NCBI GenBank assembly: GCA_900319005.1
Contig: ONMV01000008.1
Location: 25,789-89,788, forward strand
Length of the DNA stretch: 64,000 bases
From: an uncultured Bacteroidales bacterium
Lineage (GTDB): Bacteria; Bacteroidota; Bacteroidia; Bacteroidales; Paludibacteraceae
Reading direction: 5' to 3'
This document shows, piece by piece, positions 10,178 to 17,541 of the stretch. Each line of letters begins with the position of its first letter. Position 1 is the stretch's first letter. The translations under genes were made by a program, and so were the position numbers. The notes below the pieces were generated by a model. It did no database searches and was not told the DNA's origin. It saw only the letters and a list, made by a program, of their open reading frames with translations.

Positions 10178-11000
10178 TTAGTGGTGATTTAGTTGTGAAA
10201 TGATACGATTGATGTCTTCGGTGAAGGGGATAAAATGCTCAATACCTGCTTGGTACGGCTGCGGGTAGTCGCGGTTGAAACGGACGAGCGTGGTGTCGGG
10301 GAGCTGCGCTGCCATCCTCTCAAACGGCATTCGGATGATCACCGGCGTATTGAACCCCACGCCGAACTCCAACAGCAGCAGCCGTTTGTCAGCAGCCTGT
10401 TGCACAAACGCGCTATACCGCTGCCACCGGCTCGCCGTCCGGCGTGTGCGGAACCATTTCCGACGAAATACGGCAATCGCGTATCTCAGGCAGCACGCGC
10501 TCAACCCATTCGCGGTTATTATAAAGCTCTTTCGGCTCACCCGAAGCCGGCTGGAAAAAGGCGTAGTCTCCTTGCGTGGCGAAGATCCGCTCCGCCGCAA
10601 AACCCGCCATCTCAAACTGCGCGTCCACATTGGTCGTCAGCACGAAATAATCCTTCTCCCGCACGACCTCCAACAGCTCTTTGTACAGCGGCAGCGCACC
10701 TGTTCGATACCGTGCGAACCATATATGTTTTGCCCAGTATGCCCACCTCTCTTCCTCCGTCTCAAACGGGTAGAACCCGGCGGTATAGAGGTCGGTGAAC
10801 CGGTAGCGGGCAATCCACTCGCTGAACTCGCGCCGGAAATCCTCTCCCGCGTAGTCCAATCCGGCAGCGGTAGTCAGTCCTGCTCCGGCTCCGATAAGCA
10901 CGTAGTCCGCCTCCCGGACGAGCCGCCGCAACTGCTCCACGCGCTCAGAGAAGGGCGCGATAGATGGCGTAATCTTTGTCGAGAAATACATTGAATACAA
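10178..11000 (-). pseudogene. Class M (SirTM-like) sirtuin, broken by deletion plus frameshift
   Basis: The first frame (11000 to 10413) has the SirTM signatures GAGAGLTTAAGLDYAG and TTNVDAQFEMAGF and proceeds to SSEMVPHTPDGEPVAA before a stop. The rest is in another frame (10178-10450): RYSAFVQQAADKRLLLLEFG then VGFNTPVIIRMPFERM, the family's C-terminal part. The CxxC zinc-ribbon segment normally between these (CPxCG...NLR.D..FVED..W) is absent, so the lesion is a deletion as well as a frame change near 10420-10440. SirTM enzymes are protein ADP-ribosyltransferases found beside zinc-type macrodomain hydrolases, as here. A GTG at 10940 is an alternative start that avoids the 56-base overlap. 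Confidence 0.8.
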
Positions 11001-11706
11001 TCGTTTTGAGGTTCTTTCTCGGAAACTGTTTCACCGTGCTGACGGCTATCTCTGCCGCCCGTTGGTTGGGAAAACGGAACACACCCGTGGAGATGCAGCA
11101 GAAAGCGATGCTCTCCAAGCCGTTCTCCTCCGCCAGTTCCATACACCGGCGGTAACACGACGCCAACTGCTCCTCTTGCTGCTTGGTCGGCCGGTCGTCC
11201 GTCACAATCGGTCCGACGGTGTGCAGCACGTACTTGGCAGGCAGGTTGTAGCCGTGTGTGATGAACGCATCGCCTGTCGCCAACAGCCGTCCTTGCATGT
11301 GGTCGTAGCACGCCTTACGCAGTTGCAGACCTGCCGCCGAATGGATGCAGTTGTCAATGCAGTTGTGCAGCGGCGACCAGCAACCTAAGGCCTGCGCGTT
11401 GGCTGCATTCACGATAGCGTCCGCCTGCAAACGGGTGATGTCGCCCTGCCAGAGCAGAAAAGGATTGCTCTCGGCGTCGGACTTCAGACTTTCTATTGTC
11501 ACCACTCCTTTGTCCGCCGCCTGCGCTTGCAGTTCCGCGTCCTGCATGGCGAGGAACTCCTCAGGCAGTTCTTTCGGCTCCCACACATTCATCAACGCCC
11601 GCAGCAGCCGTTGACGCTCGCCCGGCGAAGACGGTATCCGGCAACGGACTTGCTCGTCCGCCGCCAGATACGCAATGCTCTTTTCTATGTTCGCCTGTCT
11701 GTCCAT
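10945..11706 (-). CDS. Zinc-type macrodomain protein-ADP-ribose hydrolase
   Basis: 253 residues from MDRQANIEK (ATG at 11706). An N-terminal helical extension of ~80 residues precedes the macrodomain: GDIT at 88-91, NAAN at 100-103, GCWSPLHNCID at 108-118, and the phosphate loop ISTGVFRFP near the C-terminus. The Cys/His/Cys pattern in GCWSPLHNCID matches the zinc-binding loop of macrodomains encoded with class M sirtuins (SauMacro/SpyMacro type). These remove mono-ADP-ribose from proteins. In Firmicutes the partners include a lipoylated GcvH-like protein and LplA2; neither is seen nearby. A promoter lies 66 bases upstream. With the sirtuin broken, the hydrolase may act alone. Confidence 0.88.
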   Translation of the reverse strand: MDRQANIEKSIAYLAADEQVRCRIPSSPGERQRLLRALMNVWEPKELPEEFLAMQDAELQAQAADKGVVTIESLKSDAESNPFLLWQGDITRLQADAIVNAANAQALGCWSPLHNCIDNCIHSAAGLQLRKACYDHMQGRLLATGDAFITHGYNLPAKYVLHTVGPIVTDDRPTKQQEEQLASCYRRCMELAEENGLESIAFCCISTGVFRFPNQRAAEIAVSTVKQFPRKNLKTIVFNVFLDKDYAIYRALL

Positions 11707-11772
11707 TATTTCTCGCTGCGTATTTTCTTCATAATGTTTATAATTTAGTTGGTTGTTTTTCAAAATCCGCTG

Positions 11773-11803
11773 CAAAATTACTACATTTTTTTCATTCCCA
11801 CAA
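11773..11803 (-). promoter_or_regulatory. Promoter for the macrodomain operon
   Basis: Minus strand: TTG (11803-11801), 20-base spacer, TAATTTTG (11780-11773), followed by GCAGC. Confidence 0.72.
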
Positions 11804-11968
11804 GAAGGCACAAGAAAGTGGCTTACTTACCAAAAAGTAGGAATTGCGTAAATACACGCCAAACTGCCATGCAAAAAAATGCAAATATTTTTATTTTTAT
11901 TTTTTACTCAAAGAAATTTGGTTAATCTCAGAAAAACATCACTTTTGGTCAAAAAGACCTTCGAAAAC

Positions 11969-11999
11969 TTGCATATATCAGAAAAAAGAAGTACTTTTG
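11969..11999 (+). promoter_or_regulatory. Promoter for the esterase gene
   Basis: TTGCATATATC at 11969, 20-base spacer, TACTTTTG at 11992-11999. The start codon at 12046 follows a leader of about 40 bases. Confidence 0.75.
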
Positions 12000-12045
12000 T
12001 AAGTTAATTCGTGCAAGTTAGAAAAAGCGAAATACGGTAAATGTT

Positions 12046-12738
12046 ATGAAACAGCAGACTACCATAGGCGGGCGGGAATGCCTGCTTTATACCGACGGGC
12101 AGCCGCAGGTGTTGCTCATTCAGACGCTCGGAGAACACGAGCATAATTCGATTGACACAGAGGTGGAACTCATCCGCAAGGCGGTGCCGGTGCCCTTTGT
12201 CATGGCGGCTTTTGCCATTCGCGACTGGGAAGCGGAACTCACACCATGGCACGACCCCGAGGTGTCGAAACGCACGATTGTCGGCGAACTGGCAGGCGAG
12301 ACCTTGCTCTACTTGACGGACGAACTGATTCCGTATTTGCGCAAGCAGTATGGTACATTGCCTATTGTGCTTGGCGGTTATTCTTTAGGAGGATTATTCT
12401 CGCTCTGGGCAGCCTCGCAGACGGATGTACTGACCGCCGTAGCCGCTATGTCACCATCACTATGGATTGCCAATTGGGCGGAGTATTCCGCCGCGCACCC
12501 TGTCCGCACGCAGTACGTGTACCTCAGTCTCGGCGACCGCGAAGAGTTCACACGCAACAGGGCGGTAGCGCAGGTTGGCAACAATGTCCGTGCGGAATAT
12601 GCACATCTGGCGGAGCAACTCGGTACCGGCAGATGCACACTCGAATGGAACCCCGGCAATCATTTTGCCAACGGAGCCATCCGCACAGCCAAAGGCTTCG
12701 CGTGGTGCCTTTCGAAGCTAAAAAAACAATCCTGTTAG
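12046..12738 (+). CDS. Alpha/beta hydrolase (esterase D-like)
   Basis: 230 residues, no signal peptide. The nucleophile elbow is GYSLGG (111-116, serine 113); the catalytic histidine is probably H206 in NPGNHF, and LSLGDREEF near 167 is a candidate acid region. The form resembles the esterase/siderophore hydrolase family that includes Fes-like and S-formylglutathione-hydrolase-like enzymes. The substrate cannot be read. Its own promoter makes it monocistronic; a truncated gene remnant follows. Confidence 0.82.
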   Translation: MKQQTTIGGRECLLYTDGQPQVLLIQTLGEHEHNSIDTEVELIRKAVPVPFVMAAFAIRDWEAELTPWHDPEVSKRTIVGELAGETLLYLTDELIPYLRKQYGTLPIVLGGYSLGGLFSLWAASQTDVLTAVAAMSPSLWIANWAEYSAAHPVRTQYVYLSLGDREEFTRNRAVAQVGNNVRAEYAHLAEQLGTGRCTLEWNPGNHFANGAIRTAKGFAWCLSKLKKQSC

Positions 12739-12763
12739 CAACGAAATATAAAAGAATATATTG

Positions 12764-12944
12764 ACCAGTTTATGATAAAGATACAAGGGACGGACAACTG
12801 CGCTCGTACTGCGAGGCGAACGGCTTCCGTTATGTGCGTAATGACGATTCTCTCCGCGCCAAGCACGGCGAACTGCCGGTGGTGGTCAATTATTTCTACC
12901 ACGAGACCATCACCAAATCCGCACAAAAGCAACAAATAGGCTAA
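12764..12944 (+). pseudogene. 5'-truncated gene remnant, family not recognised
   Basis: An open frame without a usable start, beginning directly after TGA at 12761. It reads DGQLRSYCEANGFRYVRNDD and later LPVVVNYFYHETITKSAQ, ending at TAA 12942-12944. Codon use and composition look like real Bacteroidales coding sequence. I do not recognise the family. The opposite strand is also open but reads less like protein. Confidence 0.4.
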
Positions 12945-12987
12945 ATAGGCTAACCGACCGACGAGCAAAAATAAAATGGCGAAAAAC

Positions 12988-13018
12988 TTGCATAAGTCGT
13001 AAAAATGTAGTATCTTTG
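12988..13018 (+). promoter_or_regulatory. Promoter for the 160-residue unknown protein
   Basis: TTGCATAAGTC at 12988, 20-base spacer, TATCTTTG at 13011-13018. The leader to the ATG at 13131 is about 105 bases, longer than most in the window. Confidence 0.75.
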
Positions 13019-13130
13019 CACTCAGTTTTAGCATAGTATATTAGGCTTTTATTAGGTTATTATTAGGATATTACTTTATTTTTAATATGATACTAAGCCG
13101 AGAAGAGCCTGACGATAGCGAGAAAAAGAC

Positions 13131-13613
13131 ATGGCAGAAGTTATTTATCAAGACCCCGTCCAAGAGATTCGCGGCACACTGACCAAGGACGGAACCATCC
13201 ATCGCCGCAAGTATTACCGTGACGCAAACGGCAAAATCATCGGAGCCTCCAAACCCGAAGCGTACCAGATTCTCTATCCGCGCAACTGGAAGAAGAATCC
13301 CGCAAAAGGCAAGGAACTGGAGCATCAGCTTCGGTTCAAAGCCGCGTGTGCCGAGACCAAGCGTATTCTCATGGCTGCCAAATACCTCAAAGCGCAAGCC
13401 ACCCAATCGACCAGCCCTGCGCTTCCATCGGACTACACGCCTACGTCCGAAGACCTTGCCACGCTCCAATACTGGCAGGACCGCTTCAAAGCCCAACTCC
13501 AAAAGCCCGAACCCGATGCACCCATCGATCCCAAAACCGGCAAACGCAAGCAGTACTTCCGCCTCGATGCCTTCATCCGCACATGCCTCCTCCGTGAAAT
13601 GGAAGCGAAATAA
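13131..13613 (+). CDS. Bacteroidales-type cytosolic protein of unknown function
   Basis: 160 residues, basic, no signal or membrane segment. The N-terminus MAEVIYQDPVQEIRGTLTKD matches a pattern I associate with small Bacteroidetes proteins (Ifd..PV..I.GklgK...fR...gk.i...kP); the middle has NPAKGKELEHQLRFKAACAE and the end is rich in proline and lysine. A second, truncated relative lies at 17210-17444 (VVFEDPVHHISGKISKK). Function unknown; the basic, compact form would fit nucleic-acid binding, but that is a guess. Confidence 0.7.
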   Translation: MAEVIYQDPVQEIRGTLTKDGTIHRRKYYRDANGKIIGASKPEAYQILYPRNWKKNPAKGKELEHQLRFKAACAETKRILMAAKYLKAQATQSTSPALPSDYTPTSEDLATLQYWQDRFKAQLQKPEPDAPIDPKTGKRKQYFRLDAFIRTCLLREMEAK

Positions 13614-13685
13614 CGCTTTAACGTCGCATTGCGAGCATTTTAAGATAAAAAACGCGTTTCCCAAATGCTTTTTTTGTCCATTTCC

Positions 13686-13716
13686 TTGCAAATGTCAAAA
13701 AAAAGCAGTAACTTTG
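13686..13716 (+). promoter_or_regulatory. Promoter for the DUF3791-type gene
   Basis: TTGCAAATGTC at 13686, 20-base spacer, TAACTTTG at 13709-13716. The leader to the ATG at 13745 is only about 22 bases. Confidence 0.78.
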
Positions 13717-13744
13717 CAGCCGAAAGTTGCAAAGAGTTAGTTAT

Positions 13745-14134
13745 ATGGACTTTAAGATCTTGAATTTTACGATTTTTTGCGTCAATAACGTGGCTTCTTA
13801 TCTGAACAAAAGCGCAAAGGACGTGTATCATGCCATGCAGAACGCAGGTTTGATAGATGGTTATATTGTGCCATGTTACGATGTTTTGCACTCATTCTCA
13901 AAGGAATACATAGTGGATGATTTAGTGTCGCTTATGCGGCAGAAAGGAGCTCGCATTGTGAAACTCTTTGCTGAGCAAGCGGGACTTTCGTACGAAGAGG
14001 CCTTGGGAAAGTTCTATGATTCCACAACATACGACCTTATCAGCAACGGCATAGCCGACATGCATTGTTTCAGCGATGAATACCTCGCTGATGAACTTTT
14101 GATAGAATTAGGTTATAAGCAAAAAATGACATAA
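13745..14134 (+). CDS. DUF3791-like protein fused to a second small domain
   Basis: 129 residues. Residues 1-68 match the DUF3791 pattern: FKILNFTIFCVNNVASYLN, AKDVYHAMQNAGLIDGYI and CYDVLHSFSKEYIVDDL. Residues 69-129 match another small Bacteroidetes domain: KLFAEQAGLSYEEALGKFYD and IADMHCFSDEYLADELL. Elsewhere these two domains are usually separate short genes that often neighbour DUF3990 proteins, which have been compared with ADP-ribosyltransferases. No DUF3990 gene is visible here. A toxin-antitoxin or immunity-type role is possible but unproven. The ATG at 13745 sits ~22 bases after the predicted start of transcription. Confidence 0.7.
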   Translation: MDFKILNFTIFCVNNVASYLNKSAKDVYHAMQNAGLIDGYIVPCYDVLHSFSKEYIVDDLVSLMRQKGARIVKLFAEQAGLSYEEALGKFYDSTTYDLISNGIADMHCFSDEYLADELLIELGYKQKMT

Positions 14135-14456
14135 ATCGTCCCTCTCTGAGATGTTAACCTATATAAAATAAATAATCTATCGGCCAATCTTGACCGATAT
14201 AAAACAAATTAACAACCACCGCCTATGGCATAAAACAACAGACAAACAACATACATAAATAAGCATTTGCTTTATTAAGGAGCCGTTCAATCTTCCACAA
14301 ATTGAAAACTTCATTCCGAAATATAGCGAATGTTCACACCGTGAGTGTGGACTTTCTGCATGTATTGGATGAAGTGGGAGTGGAAGCCCGAACGACCCAA
14401 TATAATTTAAAGCGAAAGTTCGCACTTTTTTATTTAACCATAAAAACAAATTTATT
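14135..14456. other. Spacer with two hairpins before the exported-protein cluster
   Basis: An inverted repeat ATCGG..CCGAT occurs near 14178-14197. A clear hairpin GTTCACAC-cgtga-GTGTGGAC is at 14332-14352 (eight pairs, one G-U). A smaller GCGA-aagt-TCGC followed by ACTTTTTTA is at 14412-14431, 26 bases before the first ATG of the cluster, and could act as an attenuator. No -33/-7 promoter of good quality is seen, and no coding frame. Confidence 0.5.
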
Positions 14457-14852
14457 ATGAAACGATTCTTATTAACTTTAGCGGTTCCATTTGTTTTAAC
14501 CGCTGTACATGCACAACACATGTCATTTGGCAACTATGTGTATCAAGACAACACATCTCAATCGCGACAGGCAACAATCAATGCAATTGTAGAAGCGGCT
14601 CAACGTGTCGAAGAAAATCAATATCGTACGTATGAAGATTTCTATACGATACAAAACCCAGAATCTTGTACCTTTGATAGCTATGAAGAAACTACATCAT
14701 ATGGAAAAGAGACACACTATTTTGTTACAATTCCAGAATTAAATGTTACAGTAGAATGTAAACCTTCTTCATATGCCAGAAAAAAAGTTTATGGAGTATC
14801 GCTTGTGCGAAATGGAAACGGAAAGATTGTAAGGTATGGAATGGCTCAATAA
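14457..14852 (+). CDS. Small exported protein of unknown function
   Basis: 131 residues with a signal peptide (MKRFLLTLAVPFVLTAVHAQ). The mature part has no recognised domain; it contains two cysteines (ESCTF, VECKP) and ends with LVRNGNGKIVRYGMAQ. The ending resembles that of the 236-residue protein three genes on (NKEGEVVRYLYAY), suggesting a shared fold. It is the first of five co-directional A+T-rich genes spaced by 10-30 bases or overlapping. Confidence 0.7.
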   Translation: MKRFLLTLAVPFVLTAVHAQHMSFGNYVYQDNTSQSRQATINAIVEAAQRVEENQYRTYEDFYTIQNPESCTFDSYEETTSYGKETHYFVTIPELNVTVECKPSSYARKKVYGVSLVRNGNGKIVRYGMAQ

Positions 14853-14862
14853 AAGTAATATT

Positions 14863-15309
14863 ATGAAGCGTGCATATATTTTGCTTATTGCAGTTATTAC
14901 TTGTTTGTTTCTTGGAGCACAAGAATACACTCAGAAATGGAATGATTTCTACAAGCGGACAGAGTTTTATGATTCTTATGGGCGCATGATAGGCTATGCG
15001 AAGTATAACGATTTTTATAATCGTATGGAATATTATGACGCTACAGGTAATCTACTAAAGACAGAGCAATATAATGACTTTTATAATCGTACCGATGTTA
15101 AGGACTCGAAAGGGAACTTACAATCTACCAGATCATATAATAGTTTTTATGATAGAGAGGAAATAAAAGATGATTATGGAAATGTTATTGGTTACAAGAA
15201 ATGGAATGATTTCTATGGAAGATACGATATTTATAACTCAAAAGGAACATGTATAGGATATTACAAATATAATGACTTTTATAAGCGATGGGAATATCAC
15301 GAAAATTAA
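14863..15309 (+). CDS. Exported protein made of six 22-residue YNDFY repeats
   Basis: 148 residues from MKRAYILLIAVITCLFLGAQ. After the signal peptide the whole protein is a tandem repeat with consensus K-Y-N-D-F-Y-x-R-x-E-x-Y-D-x-x-G-N-x-I-G-Y, five full units and a sixth partial unit. Each unit looks like a beta hairpin, similar in style to MORN or YwqK/YD-type repeats. Such repeats form elongated beta solenoids that bind glycans, lipids or proteins. ATG at 14863 is chosen because an upstream in-frame ATG would overlap the previous gene. Function unknown. Confidence 0.75.
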   Translation: MKRAYILLIAVITCLFLGAQEYTQKWNDFYKRTEFYDSYGRMIGYAKYNDFYNRMEYYDATGNLLKTEQYNDFYNRTDVKDSKGNLQSTRSYNSFYDREEIKDDYGNVIGYKKWNDFYGRYDIYNSKGTCIGYYKYNDFYKRWEYHEN

Positions 15310-15602
15310 AAGTAATATTTAGCGGATTGCTATTGAATATATCATCTGCATCTTACTCTCAGGCATATTACATGCATGAAGCAGCAGAGGATGCTGGTTA
15401 TAGGCCTCATGATTCACCTCTATTGGGTATTCTCACAATAATCTCATTGGTGGGGATGTTACTTGCTATAGTTTTGGTGTTCTTTGCATCTAACAAAGAC
15501 GATAAGAAAAATATACTTGGAGGTTGTTTGTTAGAAATTTTCTTAAATCCGATCACTTGGATATTTGTAATAATTGTGATAATCACAAAATGTTGTAGTT
15601 AA
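15288..15602 (+). CDS. Small membrane protein with signal-like N-terminus
   Basis: 104 residues. A hydrophobic N-terminus (VIFSGLLLNISSASYSQ) precedes a short hydrophilic stretch. Then come two membrane helices, LLGILTIISLVGMLLAIVLV and LNPITWIFVIIVIITKCC, joined by SNKDDKKNILGG. It overlaps the repeat protein by 22 bases in another frame, which suggests translational coupling. No family recognised. Confidence 0.6.
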   Translation: MGISRKLKVIFSGLLLNISSASYSQAYYMHEAAEDAGYRPHDSPLLGILTIISLVGMLLAIVLVFFASNKDDKKNILGGCLLEIFLNPITWIFVIIVIITKCCS

Positions 15603-15632
15603 TATGTTATACCAATTAAAATTATAGAATGT

Positions 15633-16343
15633 ATGAAAACATTGTTACTCTTATTCTGTTCCATAATCCTGTGTGTTAATGTGAATGCTCAAAAAACAAT
15701 TCCATTCTACACAGTTGATAGGGATGATTATAACTTGACAGATATTAAAACGTCACAAAGAAGAATTGACACTATGAATATAGATCAAGATTATAAATGT
15801 GTAGTTGAAGTATACGATCGCTATCGAAAGGAAATAATTGATGCTCAGGGATTGTATAATACATCTATGCCAACGCATCAGCAAATTAAAAATATCATTA
15901 ACACTGGCGTGCAAAACCTCTATAGGAATACACAATTCTCTATGTTGAACAGAAGAAAACCATCACAAGCTAGCAATGAAGATGTTGCTGAATTTATGAG
16001 TGAATTACTTGCCCCTGTTTTATATACAGCTGATATGTATTATTGGTTCGAGAATACGAGTGATTCTCCTACTCAGAATCATCATAAGATATTTGAATAT
16101 AAATCACTTGAGATATATTATCCATTTGATGCCACACAAACGAGAATTGTTAAGCCACAAAGTGGAATAGAGACTCATCTTGTTCGTATCGCTTATGAAA
16201 TAGATTATGGAAATGGAATTAAAGAAGCACATAATGATATAGTTGTTGCATCGACAGAGGTATATAAAAGAGGTTACATTACAAATATAGTTGCTGCGGT
16301 AAATAAGGAAGGGGAAGTTGTTCGATATTTATATGCTTATTGA
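15633..16343 (+). CDS. Exported protein of unknown function
   Basis: 236 residues with signal peptide MKTLLLLFCSIILCVNVNAQ. The mature protein is A+T-rich in coding, rich in tyrosine and asparagine, with no family I recognise. A central region ADMYYWFENTSDSPTQNHHK is followed by strands suggesting a beta-rich domain. Its ending GEVVRYLYAY resembles GKIVRYGMAQ of the first cluster gene. It lies 30 bases after the membrane-protein gene. Confidence 0.65.
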   Translation: MKTLLLLFCSIILCVNVNAQKTIPFYTVDRDDYNLTDIKTSQRRIDTMNIDQDYKCVVEVYDRYRKEIIDAQGLYNTSMPTHQQIKNIINTGVQNLYRNTQFSMLNRRKPSQASNEDVAEFMSELLAPVLYTADMYYWFENTSDSPTQNHHKIFEYKSLEIYYPFDATQTRIVKPQSGIETHLVRIAYEIDYGNGIKEAHNDIVVASTEVYKRGYITNIVAAVNKEGEVVRYLYAY

Positions 16344-16368
16344 AAGAATCTATTAAAATAGTCATATT

Positions 16369-16899
16369 ATGTATAGAAAAATAACATACATTTTTATGGT
16401 TTTGTTATTAGTAACCTCTTGTATTCCGACGAAACGTATCTGTCAGCAGTTCTCACAACAAGCTATTTATCAAGTAGATTGGTCCGAATGGCAAGCCTAT
16501 CTTAAGGATTCGACACTTAGTCCATGCATGGAATGTGAAAGTGCTTTATGGAGAGATTCTCGTCTTCACAATCTCCAATTTTTGATATACTCTGATGGTA
16601 AGAATGCTGTATTATCACCTTTCTACACAAAAGCATATTTGGATAAAAATAGTAAAAATCCAATAGTTCTAGATGTTATTAAAAACTTTGAAGAAGATAA
16701 GTTCTTACCAGTGCAATACAAAATAAAAGATTCAGTTATATATGCCAGGGATAGTGGTATTGGATACGAAAAAGCTGCATATATACAGAAATCTACAAAT
16801 GATACAATTCAATTGTTAATAATAAGTGATGTGATATGTGAGTTAGCCAATAAGCCTATTAGACTCATTAAACTAAACCCACAACAGCTTTGTCAATAA
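16369..16899 (+). CDS. Lipoprotein of unknown function
   Basis: 176 residues. The lipobox is LLLVTSC (cysteine 17), so the mature protein is lipid-anchored. It contains DSTLSPCMECESALWRDSRL and an alternating hydrophobic pattern later. No family recognised. It is the last gene of the A+T-rich cluster; a strong terminator lies 137 bases downstream. Confidence 0.65.
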   Translation: MYRKITYIFMVLLLVTSCIPTKRICQQFSQQAIYQVDWSEWQAYLKDSTLSPCMECESALWRDSRLHNLQFLIYSDGKNAVLSPFYTKAYLDKNSKNPIVLDVIKNFEEDKFLPVQYKIKDSVIYARDSGIGYEKAAYIQKSTNDTIQLLIISDVICELANKPIRLIKLNPQQLCQ

Positions 16900-17206
16900 C
16901 TATGTGTGATTTCCCGACGATCCTCCGGAATAGCGAAGCGGTCCAGAGTCTCCGGATTTTCCGTTCCCCATTTCGCTCTCTAGATAACCCTATTTATCGG
17001 TTCTGCTCTCGCGGTTAGCCCCGCGAGCCCAAACACCAGCCTGCTTCCCTTCCAAGCAGGCTGGTTCTTTCTTCTTGGTAGTTGCAGGCGTTTGCTAAAC
17101 GCCGCTCTATATCTTTCCCTCTTAGGCATGGAAAAGCCAAGTGACTTTTGGCTTTGAACGGTAGGAATAGCGGAGAGTGTCATTCCTACCATAGAACGAG
17201 CGTTCT
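16900..17206. other. Array of six or more hairpins without a gene
   Basis: Successive perfect stems: CTCGCGG/CCGCGAG (17008-17027), CCAGCCTGCTT/AAGCAGGCTGG (17036-17064), GGCGTTT/AAACGCC (17087-17103), AAAGCCAA/TTGGCTTT (17133-17155), GGTAGGAAT/ATTCCTACC (17160-17190) and AGAAC/GTTCT (17193-17206). Two TCCGGA palindromes lie at 16924 and 16951. G+C content is clearly higher than in the cluster to its left. It could be a structured RNA, a chain of decayed terminators or an integration remnant; I recognise no known RNA family. Confidence 0.5.
17036..17075 (+). terminator. Intrinsic terminator after the exported-protein cluster
   Basis: An 11-bp perfect stem CCAGCCTGCTT/AAGCAGGCTGG with loop CCCTTCC, then TTCTTTCTTCTT. 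It points rightward. Confidence 0.75.
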
Positions 17207-17209
17207 TCC

Positions 17210-17444
17210 ATTCCGTTGGGAGAACACTCCGGGACAAGTTGTTTTTGAAGACCCGGTGCATCATATATCGGGCAAAATCAGTAAAAAATACCGCACGTGC
17301 TACAATCACAAGCGTATCAACGGGCTGAATTTCACCAGCGTACACGGTGAGCGAAGTACTCCGGCGAGTGTGGCAGAGTTGGATCAGCGTGCGAAATTCA
17401 AGACCGTGCGTCAAGCTGCGATTGAGCGCTCGATGGACCTTTAA
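17210..17444 (+). pseudogene. Truncated relative of the 13131-13613 protein
   Basis: The frame reads VVFEDPVHHISGKISKKYRT, later STPASVAELDQRAKFKTVRQ, and ends at TAA 17442-17444. Compare VIYQDPVQEIRGTLTK and the LRFK segment of the gene at 13131. No good start codon is next to the conserved part; the nearest in-frame ATG (17148) adds unrelated residues over the hairpin array. It may be 5'-truncated or use an unusual start. Confidence 0.55.
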
Positions 17445-17488
17445 GACGCAATAAATCGCTCCTTTTCTCAAAAAAAATCCCCGAGTGC

Positions 17489-17519
17489 TTGCATATATGC
17501 AAAATTTGTAGTAATTTTG
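17489..17519 (+). promoter_or_regulatory. Promoter for the OmpA-family gene
   Basis: TTGCATATATGCAA at 17489 (a 14-base palindrome covering the -33), 20-base spacer after TTG, TAATTTTG at 17512-17519. The ATG at 17542 follows after about 15-20 bases of leader. Confidence 0.8.
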
Positions 17520-17541
17520 TACCCGCAAAATTGATCAGTCT

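Larger units (their letters stand above)
11707..12045. other. Divergent intergenic region
   Basis: It holds two outward promoters, 11773-11803 (minus, macrodomain) and 11969-11999 (plus, esterase). Between them is A+T-rich sequence with T and A runs around 11875-11920. I see no gene. Confidence 0.6.
12739..13130. other. Spacer with a gene remnant and a promoter
   Basis: Contents: the remnant at 12764-12944, the promoter at 12988-13018 and an A+T-rich stretch with TTATTAGG-like tandem units at 13037-13080 (period ~10). Nothing else is visible. Confidence 0.6.

Noticed and set aside
12735-13034. 99-codon minus-strand frame over the 12764 remnant
   Set aside because: Hydrophobic translation with no pattern, crossing a plus-strand promoter.
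16900-17206. Integron attC or tRNA-like interpretation of the hairpin array
   Set aside because: No attC core sites or tRNA-type arms could be found, and no integrase is nearby.
16980-17528. 182-codon minus-strand frame over the hairpin array
   Set aside because: It runs antisense to the DPV-family remnant and the promoter at 17489; hairpin sequences dominate and there is no protein-like pattern.
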